From positions 20,757-84,756 of the forward strand of contig JACCVV010000016.1 in assembly GCA_013697955.1 (NCBI GenBank): DNA of 64,000 nt, in the 5' to 3' direction. The DNA is from Tatlockia sp. (GTDB lineage Bacteria; Pseudomonadota; Gammaproteobacteria; Legionellales; Legionellaceae). Positions 46,277-55,850 of this stretch are shown in pieces (the first letter of the stretch is position 1; each line of letters starts with the position of its first letter). The notes beneath the pieces are model-generated. The model saw only the letters and a list, made by a program, of their open reading frames with translations. It was not told where the DNA came from and ran no database searches. The position numbers and the translations under genes are program-made.

Positions 46277-47412
46277 ATCAACAGGAACGTTATAAACTTG
46301 CTAAAAAAACAACCTTAATTGGCGCTCTAAAAAATGCCTTTTTAGGAACAATAAAAATCATAGGCGGAATTATTTTCCATTCACATGCTTTGATTGCAGA
46401 TGGTGTCCATTCGTTTTCAGACTTGCTCACCGACATTATGGTGGTCTTTGCTTCAAAATACGGCAGTCAGGATGCAGATATTTCCCACCCCTATGGCCAC
46501 CAGCGCATAGAAACCGCAGCTACCCTCTTACTAGCTTTGTTGCTTGTTCTAGCGGGCGCAGGCATTGCCTGGGATTCACTTGATGAGTTAATCAATGGTC
46601 ATATCACAAAACCTGGTAATTTTGCTCTCATTATTGCCTTGATATCCATAGGCGCTAATGAGGCCTTGTTTCATTACACGCTAAAAATAGGCAAACACAT
46701 CCAATCTTCTTTAATCGTTGCAAACGCTTGGCATCATCGCTCAGATGCCGCCTCTTCAATTGTTGTTACTTTTGGATTGCTTGGTTCTATCTTTGGATTT
46801 ACCTATTTAGATGCCCTTGCTGCCATTATAGTGGGCTTAATGATTATCAAAATGGGGGTAAATTATGGTTGGTCTTCTGTTAAAGAATTAGTTGATACGG
46901 CCGTGGAGCCGGCGATGTTTGAGAAGATTGAAACCATTATAAAATCAATCGACGGTGTACAAAAAGTACATCAATTAAGAAGTCGCTCAATGGGCGGTGA
47001 TATATTAATCGATGTGCATATTATCGTTTCTCCCTTTATATCTGTGTCGGAAGGTCACTACATTGCTCAACATGTTCATCGTGCTCTTTTAGATCAATTG
47101 GCAGCGATAAAAGATGTCACCGTGCATGTGGATCCTGAAGATGATGAAATATGTTGCCCATCGGTACACTTACCCAATCGGCACACTCTGGAAACTAATT
47201 TTATTCTGCCCTTAAAAAGCGATTTTCCGGAACTATCAGGCTGGACTCTACATTATCTTGATGGTGAACAAATTATCGACTTGTGCTTTTCAACACAATT
47301 TAATCAATGGGAAGTGCTGAAAAAACGAATTGACGCGGATTTAAAAACCAACCAAATTTGTTGCCAGGTACGATTCTTTAATGAACAAGGATCCAATCCC
47401 CATGAGACCTAA
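46273..47412 (+). CDS. Cation diffusion facilitator (FieF-like metal exporter)
   Basis: The 379-aa product has about six membrane segments with the CDF metal-site motifs HALIADGVHSFSDLLTDIMV and AWHHRSDAASSIVVTFGLLG, and HPYGHQRIETAATL between them. The cytosolic C-terminal domain contains VHQLRSRSMGGDILIDVHI and VTVHVDPEDDE. A further C-terminal extension (about residues 300-379, with CCPS and other Cys/His) is longer than in E. coli FieF. It probably exports zinc, iron or manganese in exchange for protons. It overlaps the TusA gene by 4 bases. Confidence 0.9.
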   Translation: MNQQERYKLAKKTTLIGALKNAFLGTIKIIGGIIFHSHALIADGVHSFSDLLTDIMVVFASKYGSQDADISHPYGHQRIETAATLLLALLLVLAGAGIAWDSLDELINGHITKPGNFALIIALISIGANEALFHYTLKIGKHIQSSLIVANAWHHRSDAASSIVVTFGLLGSIFGFTYLDALAAIIVGLMIIKMGVNYGWSSVKELVDTAVEPAMFEKIETIIKSIDGVQKVHQLRSRSMGGDILIDVHIIVSPFISVSEGHYIAQHVHRALLDQLAAIKDVTVHVDPEDDEICCPSVHLPNRHTLETNFILPLKSDFPELSGWTLHYLDGEQIIDLCFSTQFNQWEVLKKRIDADLKTNQICCQVRFFNEQGSNPHET

Positions 47413-48346
47413 AATCATCTATCTCGATGCAAAACCACTAATCAATGATGGGTTAAATTTGGAAAGTTTATTCGAATTGGGGGATGTGCAACTCTTCGAC
47501 ATAACCGCTGATGAATTGATTGCGGAACGTGCTTGGGATGCTGAGATTATTTTGGTCAACAAAGTTAAATTGAATGAAAGCCATTTTAAACATTTACCTA
47601 AACTTCGCTTCATCGGGGAAACTGCTACAGGGATTGATAACATTGATTTAATAGCGGCTGAAAAGCGAGGTATTATTGTTAAAAATGTACCCAATTATGC
47701 GACTGATAGCGTAGCCCAGCATGTAATCGCTCTTTTATTGAACTTTTGCAATCCTGTTGACTTTCATAATCGATCCGTTCAACGCGGTGAGTGGCAGGCG
47801 CAACCCCATTTTTCCTATTGGCTTCATCCTTTAACCGAGCTTTCTGGACTAACTTTAGGCCTAGTGGGCTTTGGGCAAATTGCTCAAAAAGTAGCTATTA
47901 TTGCTAAAGCGCTGGGTATGAAAATAATTGCCTATAAACCGCAAGGTTTCAGCTCGGATTTAGCTTGTTCAGTTTCATTAGCAGACCTTTTTATGCAATC
48001 GGATGTCTTAAGTTTGCACTGCCCCTTAAATAATTTGACAGACAAATTAATTAATAGCGATTCCCTAAAACAGATGAAAGCCAGCTCGATTCTTATTAAT
48101 ACAAGTCGTGGCGGCTTGATTGCTGAGGACGATTTGGCTTTTGCTTTAAATAAAAACCAAATAAAAGCAGCTTACCTTGATGCCCTGACACAAGAACCCC
48201 CAAAGGAAAATAATCCTCTTTTAGGGCTAAACAATTGTTTTATTACGCCACATCTTGCTTGGGCAACTGAGGCTGCAAGAAAACGCTTGCTAAAAGCAGT
48301 CTGTGAAAATATTATTCATTATCTTGAGGTTAGGCCAAAGCATTAA
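47402..48346 (+). CDS. D-2-hydroxyacid dehydrogenase
   Basis: The ATG at 47402 lies inside the end of the CDF gene (11-base overlap) with AAGGA upstream, giving MRPKIIYLDAKPLIN. The 314-aa product has the family Rossmann motif LGLVGFGQIAQKVA and the catalytic Arg in NTSRGGLIAEDDL. The Glu region follows, and the catalytic His is in FITPHLAWATEAA. It is closest in style to glycerate/hydroxypyruvate reductases (HprA type). The substrate is not certain. Confidence 0.9.
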   Translation: MRPKIIYLDAKPLINDGLNLESLFELGDVQLFDITADELIAERAWDAEIILVNKVKLNESHFKHLPKLRFIGETATGIDNIDLIAAEKRGIIVKNVPNYATDSVAQHVIALLLNFCNPVDFHNRSVQRGEWQAQPHFSYWLHPLTELSGLTLGLVGFGQIAQKVAIIAKALGMKIIAYKPQGFSSDLACSVSLADLFMQSDVLSLHCPLNNLTDKLINSDSLKQMKASSILINTSRGGLIAEDDLAFALNKNQIKAAYLDALTQEPPKENNPLLGLNNCFITPHLAWATEAARKRLLKAVCENIIHYLEVRPKH

Positions 48347-48385
48347 TTTTTAGTTTTATAATTCTTTTGAGTACTGAGGAGCATT

Positions 48386-49141
48386 ATGGCCGAGGCCACT
48401 TTAAAATTGATTTTCGCAATTATAACCTTTGCAATCATTTTGATTGGCGGTTGGTATCCTTTCAAAAAACGGGTTGAAACAGAAGAACATCATGATTTTC
48501 CAATCGGTGAGACCTTAGCCACAGGCGTTTTTCTGGGTGCTGCACTCTTACATATGCTTCCAGAAGCAAATAGCCTTTTTGTTGAAAAACATTACCATTA
48601 TCCTTGGGCTTTTATTATTACCGGTGCAGTTTTTTTATTCTTCCTCTGGTTTGAACACCTCGGAAAAGAGCTTTATCATCACCACAATGCTTCACATCCT
48701 GCCTTTGCTATTCTCGCCTGGGCTATGCTTTCTATTCATTCCATCATGTTAGGAACTGCTTTAGGTTTAAATCATAATAATTCTGTGATAATCATGCTGT
48801 TTCTGGCCATTATTACTCATAAGTGGGCTGAAAGTTTTGCGATTGCGGTTCAACTTAATAAAAGTTCTTTAACCCGTTTTCAAAGTCTCTGCTTTTTCTT
48901 TAGTTTTAGTCTGATGACTCCGCTTGGTATCTTTATTGGTTGGTTTTTTGGCTATGGTGTTGAAACGAATTCCCTTTTTGATCCCATTTTGATAGCGGCT
49001 TCTGCAGGCACCTTCCTTTATTTAGGAACTTTGCATGGATTGGAGCGCTGCGTAATGGTTGAGCGCTGCTGTAATTTAGGTGATTTTTCTTTTGTTATAA
49101 TCGGTTTTGCCTTAATGGGTGCAGTTGCAGCTTATATTTAA
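48386..49141 (+). CDS. ZIP family metal transporter
   Basis: The 251-aa membrane protein has about eight segments. Typical ZIP features are GVFLGAALLHMLPEA in the second segment, LSIHSIMLGTALGL, and ITHKWAESFAIAVQL with His and Glu for metal binding. A His-rich loop KELYHHHNASH lies between. ZIP proteins usually import zinc, iron or manganese. It lies close to the CDF exporter gene, so this stretch carries both directions of metal traffic. Confidence 0.9.
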   Translation: MAEATLKLIFAIITFAIILIGGWYPFKKRVETEEHHDFPIGETLATGVFLGAALLHMLPEANSLFVEKHYHYPWAFIITGAVFLFFLWFEHLGKELYHHHNASHPAFAILAWAMLSIHSIMLGTALGLNHNNSVIIMLFLAIITHKWAESFAIAVQLNKSSLTRFQSLCFFFSFSLMTPLGIFIGWFFGYGVETNSLFDPILIAASAGTFLYLGTLHGLERCVMVERCCNLGDFSFVIIGFALMGAVAAYI

Positions 49142-49145
49142 AAGA

Positions 49146-50495
49146 CTAAACCCTTTCCAAAACGTCCTGCAAATGCTTCACTGCAGTAACCTCTATATCC
49201 AGTGCATGCTTTGGAGCATTGGCAAAGGGCACAATAGCCCTTTTAAAACCGTGTTTGGCAGCTTCCCGAAGACGCTCTTGACCACTTTGTACAGGCCTTA
49301 TTTCACCAGCTAGACCAATTTCGCCAAAGATAATAGTTTCCCTGTCAAAAACTCGATTGCGAAGGCTTGATACCACAGCAGCTAATAAAGCTAAATCACT
49401 GCCTGTTTCAGTTACTTTTACCCCGCCAACCACGTTGATAAACACATCCTGATCATAGGTTGCAACTCCGCCATGACGATGGAGAACTGCCAGTAAAATA
49501 GCCAGGCGGTTAGGTTCAAGTCCTGCTGTAACCCGTTTGGCCTGCTGGCCATGCGATTCATCCACTAATGCCTGAACTTCAACCAACATGGGTCGTGAAC
49601 CTTCCCAAGTCACCATTACAGCAGAGCCTGGAGTTGCTTCAGGTTGGCGGGAAAGAAAAATAGCAGAGGGATTGGCGACTTCCTTCAAACCCCGATCAGT
49701 CATTGCAAAAACCCCAAGTTCATTGACCGCTCCAAAACGGTTTTTAATGGCGCGAATGACTCGAAAACGATTATCGCTTTGCCCTTCAAAATACAAAACA
49801 CTATCAACCATATGCTCCAACACTCTGGGTCCTGCCAAAGCACCTTCCTTTGTTACGTGGCCGACAAGAAAGACTGCAGTCTGCGTCATTTTGGCGAAAC
49901 GCACCAGTTGTGCCGCTGATTCTCGAACTTGAGAAACACCACCCGGCGCCGAGCTGATTGATTCAGTGAATATCGTTTGCACAGAATCGATAACTATAAC
50001 CCTTGGAGTTTCTTTTTGAGCGTGAGCAATAATGGCTTCAACCTGCGTTTCAGCTAACAAACGAAGATTCGCAGTCGGTAGCTGCAAGCGTTTGGCACGC
50101 ATTGCTACCTGCTGCAACGATTCTTCACCAGTGACGTAAAGTACTTTTTGGGTTTGTGATAAAGACGCTAAGGTTTGAAGAAGTAAAGTCGATTTACCAA
50201 TTCCCGGATCACCACCAATCAAAACGACAGAACCATCCACTAAGCCGCCGCCTAAAACACGATTTAACTCGGATAAGCCACAATCCATCCGAATTTCATG
50301 ATCGATGACCACATCATCAATTGCTGTAACAAGTGAACGCTGATTTGCATAATGTCCCATTCGAGCTGTCCGGCCGGCCGATATCGTGTTTTCTTCCGAA
50401 ATAGCATTCCAGGAACCACATTGAGTACATTGACCTGCCCATTGGGAGAATACGGCGGCACATTGATTACAAATAAAGCGGGTTTTGGTTTTCAT
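49146..50495 (-). CDS. radA: DNA repair protein RadA
   Basis: RadA (Sms) is a RecA-like helicase that helps branch migration during recombination and natural transformation. The 449-aa product has the N-terminal zinc finger Cys9-Cys12-Cys23-Cys26 and Walker A in IGGDPGIGKSTLLLQ. The RadA-specific KNRFG motif is in IKNRFGAVNELG, and a Lon-protease-like C-terminal domain contains DLALLAAVVSSLRNR. All key features are intact. It is convergent with the ZIP gene. Confidence 0.97.
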   Translation of the reverse strand: MKTKTRFICNQCAAVFSQWAGQCTQCGSWNAISEENTISAGRTARMGHYANQRSLVTAIDDVVIDHEIRMDCGLSELNRVLGGGLVDGSVVLIGGDPGIGKSTLLLQTLASLSQTQKVLYVTGEESLQQVAMRAKRLQLPTANLRLLAETQVEAIIAHAQKETPRVIVIDSVQTIFTESISSAPGGVSQVRESAAQLVRFAKMTQTAVFLVGHVTKEGALAGPRVLEHMVDSVLYFEGQSDNRFRVIRAIKNRFGAVNELGVFAMTDRGLKEVANPSAIFLSRQPEATPGSAVMVTWEGSRPMLVEVQALVDESHGQQAKRVTAGLEPNRLAILLAVLHRHGGVATYDQDVFINVVGGVKVTETGSDLALLAAVVSSLRNRVFDRETIIFGEIGLAGEIRPVQSGQERLREAAKHGFKRAIVPFANAPKHALDIEVTAVKHLQDVLERV

Positions 50496-50615
50496 TGTTA
50501 CTCGATTTTTACAAAAAATTGAGCTTAGGTTGAAGCCCTAAACTTGTCAACGGAACCCTTGAGAAAAGACACCTCAAGCTATAGAGTATCTGCACCTTTA
50601 TTTTGAGTATTTAGA

Positions 50616-51659
50616 ATGAAAAAAAACTACCAATGGGCTGTAGTCGGAGCGGGGCCAGCTGGTATTGCTGCTGTTGGGAAGTTACTGGATCAAGGGATTC
50701 CCGGCAAGGATATTCTTTGGCTAGATCCTTATTTTAAAGTTGGAGATTTAGGACAGCTATGGCGGAATGTTTCATCCAATACAACAGTGCAGCGCTTTCT
50801 TGATTTTTTAAATGAAATTGACTCCTTTAATTACAAAAAAGCCCCAATTGAATTTCGCTTAAATCAATTAGATCCAGAAGCTACCTGCACTTTGACTGAA
50901 ATTGTTGATCCTTTGCTTTGGGTTTCAGAGCAACTTCAAAAACAGGTAGAAACCGACACTACAGTTGTTCACAGCATGGATTTATCAGAGCGCTTATGGT
51001 CACTGGAAACGGATTTAAACCTTCATAAAGCTAAAAATGTAATCCTTGCAATCGGTGCTTTGCCTTCTAGCCTGAATTATCCGGGTGTTGATGTGATTCC
51101 CTTTGATTTAGCAATTAATAAAGAACGTTTATCCTCTTATGTGGATAAAAATAAAACTTATGCAGTCTTTGGTTCCTCTCACTCTGCAATTATCATTGTA
51201 CAATATCTAGTCGATTTAGGTGTCAGAAAGATAATCAATTTCTACCGCTCACCCTGCCGTTATGCAGTTCAAATGGATAACTGGATTCTATTTGATAATA
51301 GTGGATTAAAAGGTAAAACAGCAGATTGGGCGAGGGAACATATTGATGGAGTCTTGCCGGTAAATCTGTTTCGTTATAATACAACCGAACCTAATATTGC
51401 CCGTTTTTTACCCGAATGTGACCAGGTTATTTATGCGGTCGGATTTGAAAATAGGAAAAATATCGTCATAGGAAATTATGAAAGTGCTAACTACAATCCG
51501 CATGTTGGAATAATCGGCCCAGGCCTGTTTGGACTTGGCATCGCCTACCCGGAACTCAAAGCTGATCCCTTTGGATCTATTGAACCGCAGGTGGGTCTGT
51601 GGAAATTCATGGTTTATCTAAACAAAGTGATGCCAGTTTGGCTTAAATATCCGAGCTAA
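50616..51659 (+). CDS. FAD/NAD(P)-binding oxidoreductase
   Basis: The 347-aa product begins WAVVGAGPAGIAAVGKLLDQ, a dinucleotide-binding fold for FAD. A second nucleotide-binding motif is in YAVFGSSHSAIIIVQYL, and there is a late VIYAVGFENR segment. This is the layout of pyridine nucleotide-disulphide oxidoreductases and flavin monooxygenase-like proteins. It lacks an obvious redox CxxC. The reaction is unknown. It stands alone between radA (divergent) and xseB. Confidence 0.75.
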   Translation: MKKNYQWAVVGAGPAGIAAVGKLLDQGIPGKDILWLDPYFKVGDLGQLWRNVSSNTTVQRFLDFLNEIDSFNYKKAPIEFRLNQLDPEATCTLTEIVDPLLWVSEQLQKQVETDTTVVHSMDLSERLWSLETDLNLHKAKNVILAIGALPSSLNYPGVDVIPFDLAINKERLSSYVDKNKTYAVFGSSHSAIIIVQYLVDLGVRKIINFYRSPCRYAVQMDNWILFDNSGLKGKTADWAREHIDGVLPVNLFRYNTTEPNIARFLPECDQVIYAVGFENRKNIVIGNYESANYNPHVGIIGPGLFGLGIAYPELKADPFGSIEPQVGLWKFMVYLNKVMPVWLKYPS

Positions 51660-51724
51660 TTTACTCAAGACAATCTTTTTATTAGCCAGTATACTTTGGC
51701 AATTCATAATATAGGACGCCTCTG

Positions 51725-51943
51725 ATGACCAAACCCATTCATTTTGAAAAATCAATGACAGAACTTGAAGAAATCGTCATGCAATTGGAAAAAGGTGAGT
51801 TATCGCTAGAGGACTCCTTAAAACAATTTGAAAAAGGAATCACCTTGGCCCGATCCTGCCAGGAAGTGTTAAATCACGCCGAACAAAAAATTGAAAAACT
51901 GGTTGCTTCAAGCTCGGAAAGTGGTGAAGCTTTAAATGATTAA
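51725..51943 (+). CDS. xseB: Exodeoxyribonuclease VII small subunit
   Basis: The 72-aa product has the XseB pattern [20 protein letters not shown] followed by [20 protein letters not shown], a helical hairpin that joins the large subunit XseA. The enzyme digests single-stranded DNA from both ends. Its stop overlaps the ispA start by 8 bases, the common xseB-ispA arrangement. xseA is not in this window. Confidence 0.95.
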   Translation: MTKPIHFEKSMTELEEIVMQLEKGELSLEDSLKQFEKGITLARSCQEVLNHAEQKIEKLVASSSESGEALND

Positions 51944-52841
51944 CCCAGTTCTCAGTCAATATTTAAATCATCATGAAATCCTTTTAGAGCGCTTGATTTC
52001 AGAAGCCTCAATCCCGGCACAGCGAATAAAAGAGGCAATAGTCTATTCATTATTCCCGGGAGGAAAGCGGCTGCGGCCCTCTTTGGTTTACTTAACCGGT
52101 GAGGTTTTGGAAGTTAATCCTAAGACGCTAGATTATCTTGCTGCAGCTATAGAAATCACGCATTGCTATTCATTGATTCATGATGATTTGCCAGCCATGG
52201 ATAATGATGATTTTCGCCGCGGTAAACTGAGTTGTCACAAGGCTTTTGATGAGGCAACAGCTATTTTGGCAGGCGATGGCATGCAAGCTTTAGCAATAGA
52301 AATTTTATTAAACTACTTACCGGCAACCTTAACTTCGGAACAAATTCTCGTAGTGGTTAAGGAATTAGTAAAAGCGAGCGGCACTTTTGGCATGGTAAGC
52401 GGCCAAAGTCTGGATCTTTCTGAACTGGCGAAACCTGAAATTGACGAATCACAACTTCGTAGAATCCATAGTCTAAAAACAGGAAAATTGATCTCTGCCT
52501 GCATTGAAATGGTGCTAGCAACAAGCAATCCCCCTACAGAAATCTTCGAGGCTTTGAGAACTTTTGCCTCCTACCTTGGCCTTGTTTTCCAAATGCAAGA
52601 TGATTATTTGGATCACTACGCCAATTCCGATATTCTTGGAAAAGGCCGAGCCTCTGATCTTGCCAACAAAAAAGTAACTTTTGCTAGCCTTTATCCACAA
52701 CAACAATTGTTGGCACTAATCAATCAGCAATTTTGGGCAGCAAAAGAAGCATTGCTACCCCTAGGCTCCAAAGCCTCTAACTTGCTAGCACTTAGTGATT
52801 TTCTTCATCAACGCAGTGATAAGGTTGATGAAAACGCTTAA
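51936..52841 (+). CDS. ispA: Farnesyl/geranyl diphosphate synthase
   Basis: IspA condenses isopentenyl and dimethylallyl diphosphates to farnesyl diphosphate for quinones, undecaprenol and other isoprenoids. The 301-aa product has the first Asp-rich motif [15 protein letters not shown], the Lys/Gly region [14 protein letters not shown], and the second Asp motif [13 protein letters not shown] (DDxxD present). Length is normal. Translation is probably coupled to xseB. Confidence 0.95.
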   Translation: MINPVLSQYLNHHEILLERLISEASIPAQRIKEAIVYSLFPGGKRLRPSLVYLTGEVLEVNPKTLDYLAAAIEITHCYSLIHDDLPAMDNDDFRRGKLSCHKAFDEATAILAGDGMQALAIEILLNYLPATLTSEQILVVVKELVKASGTFGMVSGQSLDLSELAKPEIDESQLRRIHSLKTGKLISACIEMVLATSNPPTEIFEALRTFASYLGLVFQMQDDYLDHYANSDILGKGRASDLANKKVTFASLYPQQQLLALINQQFWAAKEALLPLGSKASNLLALSDFLHQRSDKVDENA

Positions 52842-52856
52842 ATTGAAAGGAAAAAA

Positions 52857-53642
52857 ATGGATTACAATTATTTTCTGCACCCTGAACGAGCAATAAATGC
52901 AATATATGCCCTCTTTCTTCTAGCGATTGGCTTTTTTGTCGCCAAGCGATTGAGCAATATTATTGAGCGTTCTTTAATTAAGCGTTTTACACCCCATCAC
53001 ACCATGTTGATTAAACGCTCCATCTTTTATTCGATTTTTATTGTTTTTACTGTAACCAGTTTACAACATCTCGGTTTTAAACTGAGTGTCTTGTTAGGCG
53101 CTGCCGGAGTTTTCACAGTTGCAATCAGTTTTGCCTCGCAAACAGCTATTTCAAACCTGATTAGCGGGATTTTTTTACTTTTTGAACACCCTTTTAAAGT
53201 AGGCGATACGGTTGAAGTAAAAGGAATTAGTGGAGTTGTAGATTCAATTGACTTACTTTCTACCAAATTAAAAACGCAAGATAACAAATTGGTACGCATA
53301 CCCAATGAAGCAATGATTAAATCCGAAATTACCAACCTGAGTTACTTCTCAACGCGTCGACTTGATTTAATCATTTCCATTGCCTACAGCTGCGATATCG
53401 TTTTAGTTAAATCGCTCCTTATGGATATAGCTTTTAACTGTGAACAAGTTTTAAAAGATCCCGAGCCAAAAGTAATCGTCAATAACTTTGCTAATTCGGC
53501 TATTGAACTCAAATTCATGGTTTGGGCAAATACTAATGAGATTTCTCTTGCAAGGGATAACTTACAAGAAATGACCAAAAAACGTTTTGATCAGGAAGGA
53601 ATAGATGCGGCCCCTTCACAAGTCACCGTGCAGCGAATATAA
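52857..53642 (+). CDS. MscS family mechanosensitive channel
   Basis: The 261-aa product has an N-terminal segment and the pore-lining helix GFKLSVLLGAAGVFTVAISF followed by ASQTAISNLISGIFL, the MscS signature. The beta domain FKVGDTVEVKGISGVVDSID and the C-terminal mixed domain follow. It is a short, three-segment MscS channel that releases solutes on osmotic downshock. It lies 15 bases after ispA and 3 bases before the next gene. Confidence 0.92.
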   Translation: MDYNYFLHPERAINAIYALFLLAIGFFVAKRLSNIIERSLIKRFTPHHTMLIKRSIFYSIFIVFTVTSLQHLGFKLSVLLGAAGVFTVAISFASQTAISNLISGIFLLFEHPFKVGDTVEVKGISGVVDSIDLLSTKLKTQDNKLVRIPNEAMIKSEITNLSYFSTRRLDLIISIAYSCDIVLVKSLLMDIAFNCEQVLKDPEPKVIVNNFANSAIELKFMVWANTNEISLARDNLQEMTKKRFDQEGIDAAPSQVTVQRI

Positions 53643-53645
53643 ATT

Positions 53646-54614
53646 ATGGATCCAATAACTCATGGCGCATTAGGAGCTGCAACGGCGCAGCTGCTATTGA
53701 TGAAAAGGGATAAAAAAAATGCATGGCTAGTCGGTGCCTTGGCCGCAATGGCTCCAGATCTGGATGTCTTTATTCGTTCTCAACAAGATCCCATGCTGAT
53801 ACTTTTATATCATCGTCATTTTACTCATTCTTTAAGTTTTATTCCTGTAGGCGCGTTTTTAGTTACTCTTGTTCTTATCCTTTTTAAACCCTTTAGAAAG
53901 CAATGGTATTACACTTTTTTGGCCGCTTTAATTGGTTATTCGACTCATGGTTTACTTGATGCCTGCACCAGTTATGGAACTCTGCTGTTTTGGCCTTTCA
54001 ATCATGAGCGGGTGAGCTTGGATCTCATCGCTATCATTGATCCCTTCTTTACTGTTCCAATCATTTTAGGGTTAGTGTGGACCCTCGTAAATGATAACCG
54101 GATTGGGGTTAGTATAGGTCTTGGACTAGCTGGAATATTTCTGCTCTTTAACAGTTTTCAACATAACCGAGCCTTAGCGATCACAGAAAGCTATAGCAAA
54201 GAGAACCGTATACCTATATCCAGAGCCCGTTCTTTTCCCTTTTTATTAAGCTCGACGCACTGGCGCTCGGTTGTTGAAACTAATAATGGCTTTTTTATAG
54301 CCGATCTTTATCTTCCGCTTATGAATAAAAGTGAAGTGACCAAAGTGGGTAAATATCCGGTTTTCAAGAAAGAAGATCTACCAGAATTCGTAAAGATATC
54401 CCCAGGTCAATTGCGAGACTATAAAATCTTTGATTGGTTCTCTGAGGGTTTCGTTATTATAGCCGCTAGACAGCCCTTGATTCTTGTGGATGGACGTTAT
54501 CTTGTTGGCGAAAACCCTGCTATAGCACTTTGGGGAATTCAGTTTGTGCCCGGACAACCACATGTCAAATCGGTTAGTGGAGTTAAGGTGTTTTCGAAAG
54601 ATCATTTCAATTGA
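53646..54614 (+). CDS. YdjM-like membrane protein (metal-dependent hydrolase family)
   Basis: The 322-aa product begins MDPITHGALGAATAQLLL and has a His/Asp-rich set: AAMAPDLDVFIRS, LLYHRHFTHSLSFIPVGAF and GYSTHGLLDACTSYGTLLFW. These mark the YdjM/DUF457 family of membrane-bound, presumed metal-dependent hydrolases. Several membrane segments follow, with a soluble C-terminal part of about 130 residues. The function is not established. It is packed between mscS and cinA. Confidence 0.85.
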   Translation: MDPITHGALGAATAQLLLMKRDKKNAWLVGALAAMAPDLDVFIRSQQDPMLILLYHRHFTHSLSFIPVGAFLVTLVLILFKPFRKQWYYTFLAALIGYSTHGLLDACTSYGTLLFWPFNHERVSLDLIAIIDPFFTVPIILGLVWTLVNDNRIGVSIGLGLAGIFLLFNSFQHNRALAITESYSKENRIPISRARSFPFLLSSTHWRSVVETNNGFFIADLYLPLMNKSEVTKVGKYPVFKKEDLPEFVKISPGQLRDYKIFDWFSEGFVIIAARQPLILVDGRYLVGENPAIALWGIQFVPGQPHVKSVSGVKVFSKDHFN

Positions 54615-54626
54615 ATGGGAAGAAAA

Positions 54627-55721
54627 ATGAAAGTTGCTTTACTTGCCACTGGAGATGAGATCATTCATGGTGATACGCTTAATACCAATAGCTATCACCT
54701 TGCTCAAATTTTAAGTTCGGAAGGCTTGCGCTTAGGATTGCAGCTTGTTTGTAGTGATAAAGACGAAGAACTACGAGACTGCCTCCAATTTTTAGCTGTT
54801 GACCATGATTTAATAATAATTACTGGCGGCCTAGGCCCAACCTCAGATGACCGCACCCGTTTTGCCCTGGCGGATTTTCTTAATATTGAATTAGTAGAAT
54901 TTCCAAGCGCTATAGAACATATTCAAAATCGTTTAAAGCTGAGCACAAAGGCCTTAAACCCTGGTAATAAACAGCAAGCCCTTTTTCCTGCAGATGCACA
55001 AATACTTGCAAATCCAAACGGCACTGCAACAGGCTGCTATTTTAGCTATCAGAATAAAATTTATATTTTGCTTCCTGGACCGCCTCGCGAATGCCTGCCG
55101 ATGTTCAATAATTATGTTTTGCCCTTACTTCAGAAAGCCCAACGCAGCAAAAAGCAAATGCTGAAATGGCGTGTATTTGGAGTTGCTGAAAGTGAATTGG
55201 CTCAAGCCTTTGACAATGCTTTAACAGGACTGGATTGTAAAACAGGATATCGACTAGACACGCCCTATGTAGAATGTAAAGTGAGTTGTGAGAGTCATTT
55301 AATCGATATCGTTAAAGAGCGCATCGAACCTCTGGTAAAGCCTCACATCATTTCTACAGTCGAACAAAAAGCGTCGGAACGATTATATAAGTCGATTGCG
55401 AACAATAAACTCTCGATTGCGATTATTGACGAGGTAACCGGTGGCCTTTTACAAACACTGATTCAACAACCTGCTTCCTATCCCTTTGTAAAATTCCACG
55501 AAGATAACCAAGCGAAACTGCAATTTCATTTGCAGGGGCTCAATGAGTTTTGGTCAGGTGATGGAAATTTAGGCAAAACTAGTTTGATTATTGAATACAA
55601 AAACTCAAAAATTAGCGGAAAAGAAAGCCATGAAATCCCCTATCGTAGCCCTTTAGTCATTTATTATGCTGCAGAATGGTTAAGCTTTCGCCTTCTCCAC
55701 CTTATCAATCAATTGGATTAA
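54627..55721 (+). CDS. CinA-like protein with degenerate amidohydrolase domain
   Basis: The ATG at 54627 is chosen because GGGAAG lies just upstream; an ATG at 54615 is also in frame. The 364-aa product has the MoaB-like N-terminal domain (KVALLATGDEIIHGDTLNTN, IIITGGLGPTSDD, ILLPGPPRE). The C-terminal region aligns with the nicotinamide-nucleotide amidohydrolase domain of CinA. Where functional enzymes have AESCTGG, this protein has IDEVTGG, so the catalytic Ser is lost. Nucleotide pyrophosphatase activity of the first domain may remain. Confidence 0.82.
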   Translation: MKVALLATGDEIIHGDTLNTNSYHLAQILSSEGLRLGLQLVCSDKDEELRDCLQFLAVDHDLIIITGGLGPTSDDRTRFALADFLNIELVEFPSAIEHIQNRLKLSTKALNPGNKQQALFPADAQILANPNGTATGCYFSYQNKIYILLPGPPRECLPMFNNYVLPLLQKAQRSKKQMLKWRVFGVAESELAQAFDNALTGLDCKTGYRLDTPYVECKVSCESHLIDIVKERIEPLVKPHIISTVEQKASERLYKSIANNKLSIAIIDEVTGGLLQTLIQQPASYPFVKFHEDNQAKLQFHLQGLNEFWSGDGNLGKTSLIIEYKNSKISGKESHEIPYRSPLVIYYAAEWLSFRLLHLINQLD

Positions 55722-55850
55722 GAAAGGCCTCTCTCTCTTTTCTGCAGTCTAAGTACGCTTTATCAGTCTTGATACAGAATTTTATTTTAGATTGACAGTG
55801 CCTTACAAAATATTAAAAAATCCTTAATGTGTAAAATAAGGAAGGGTGCA

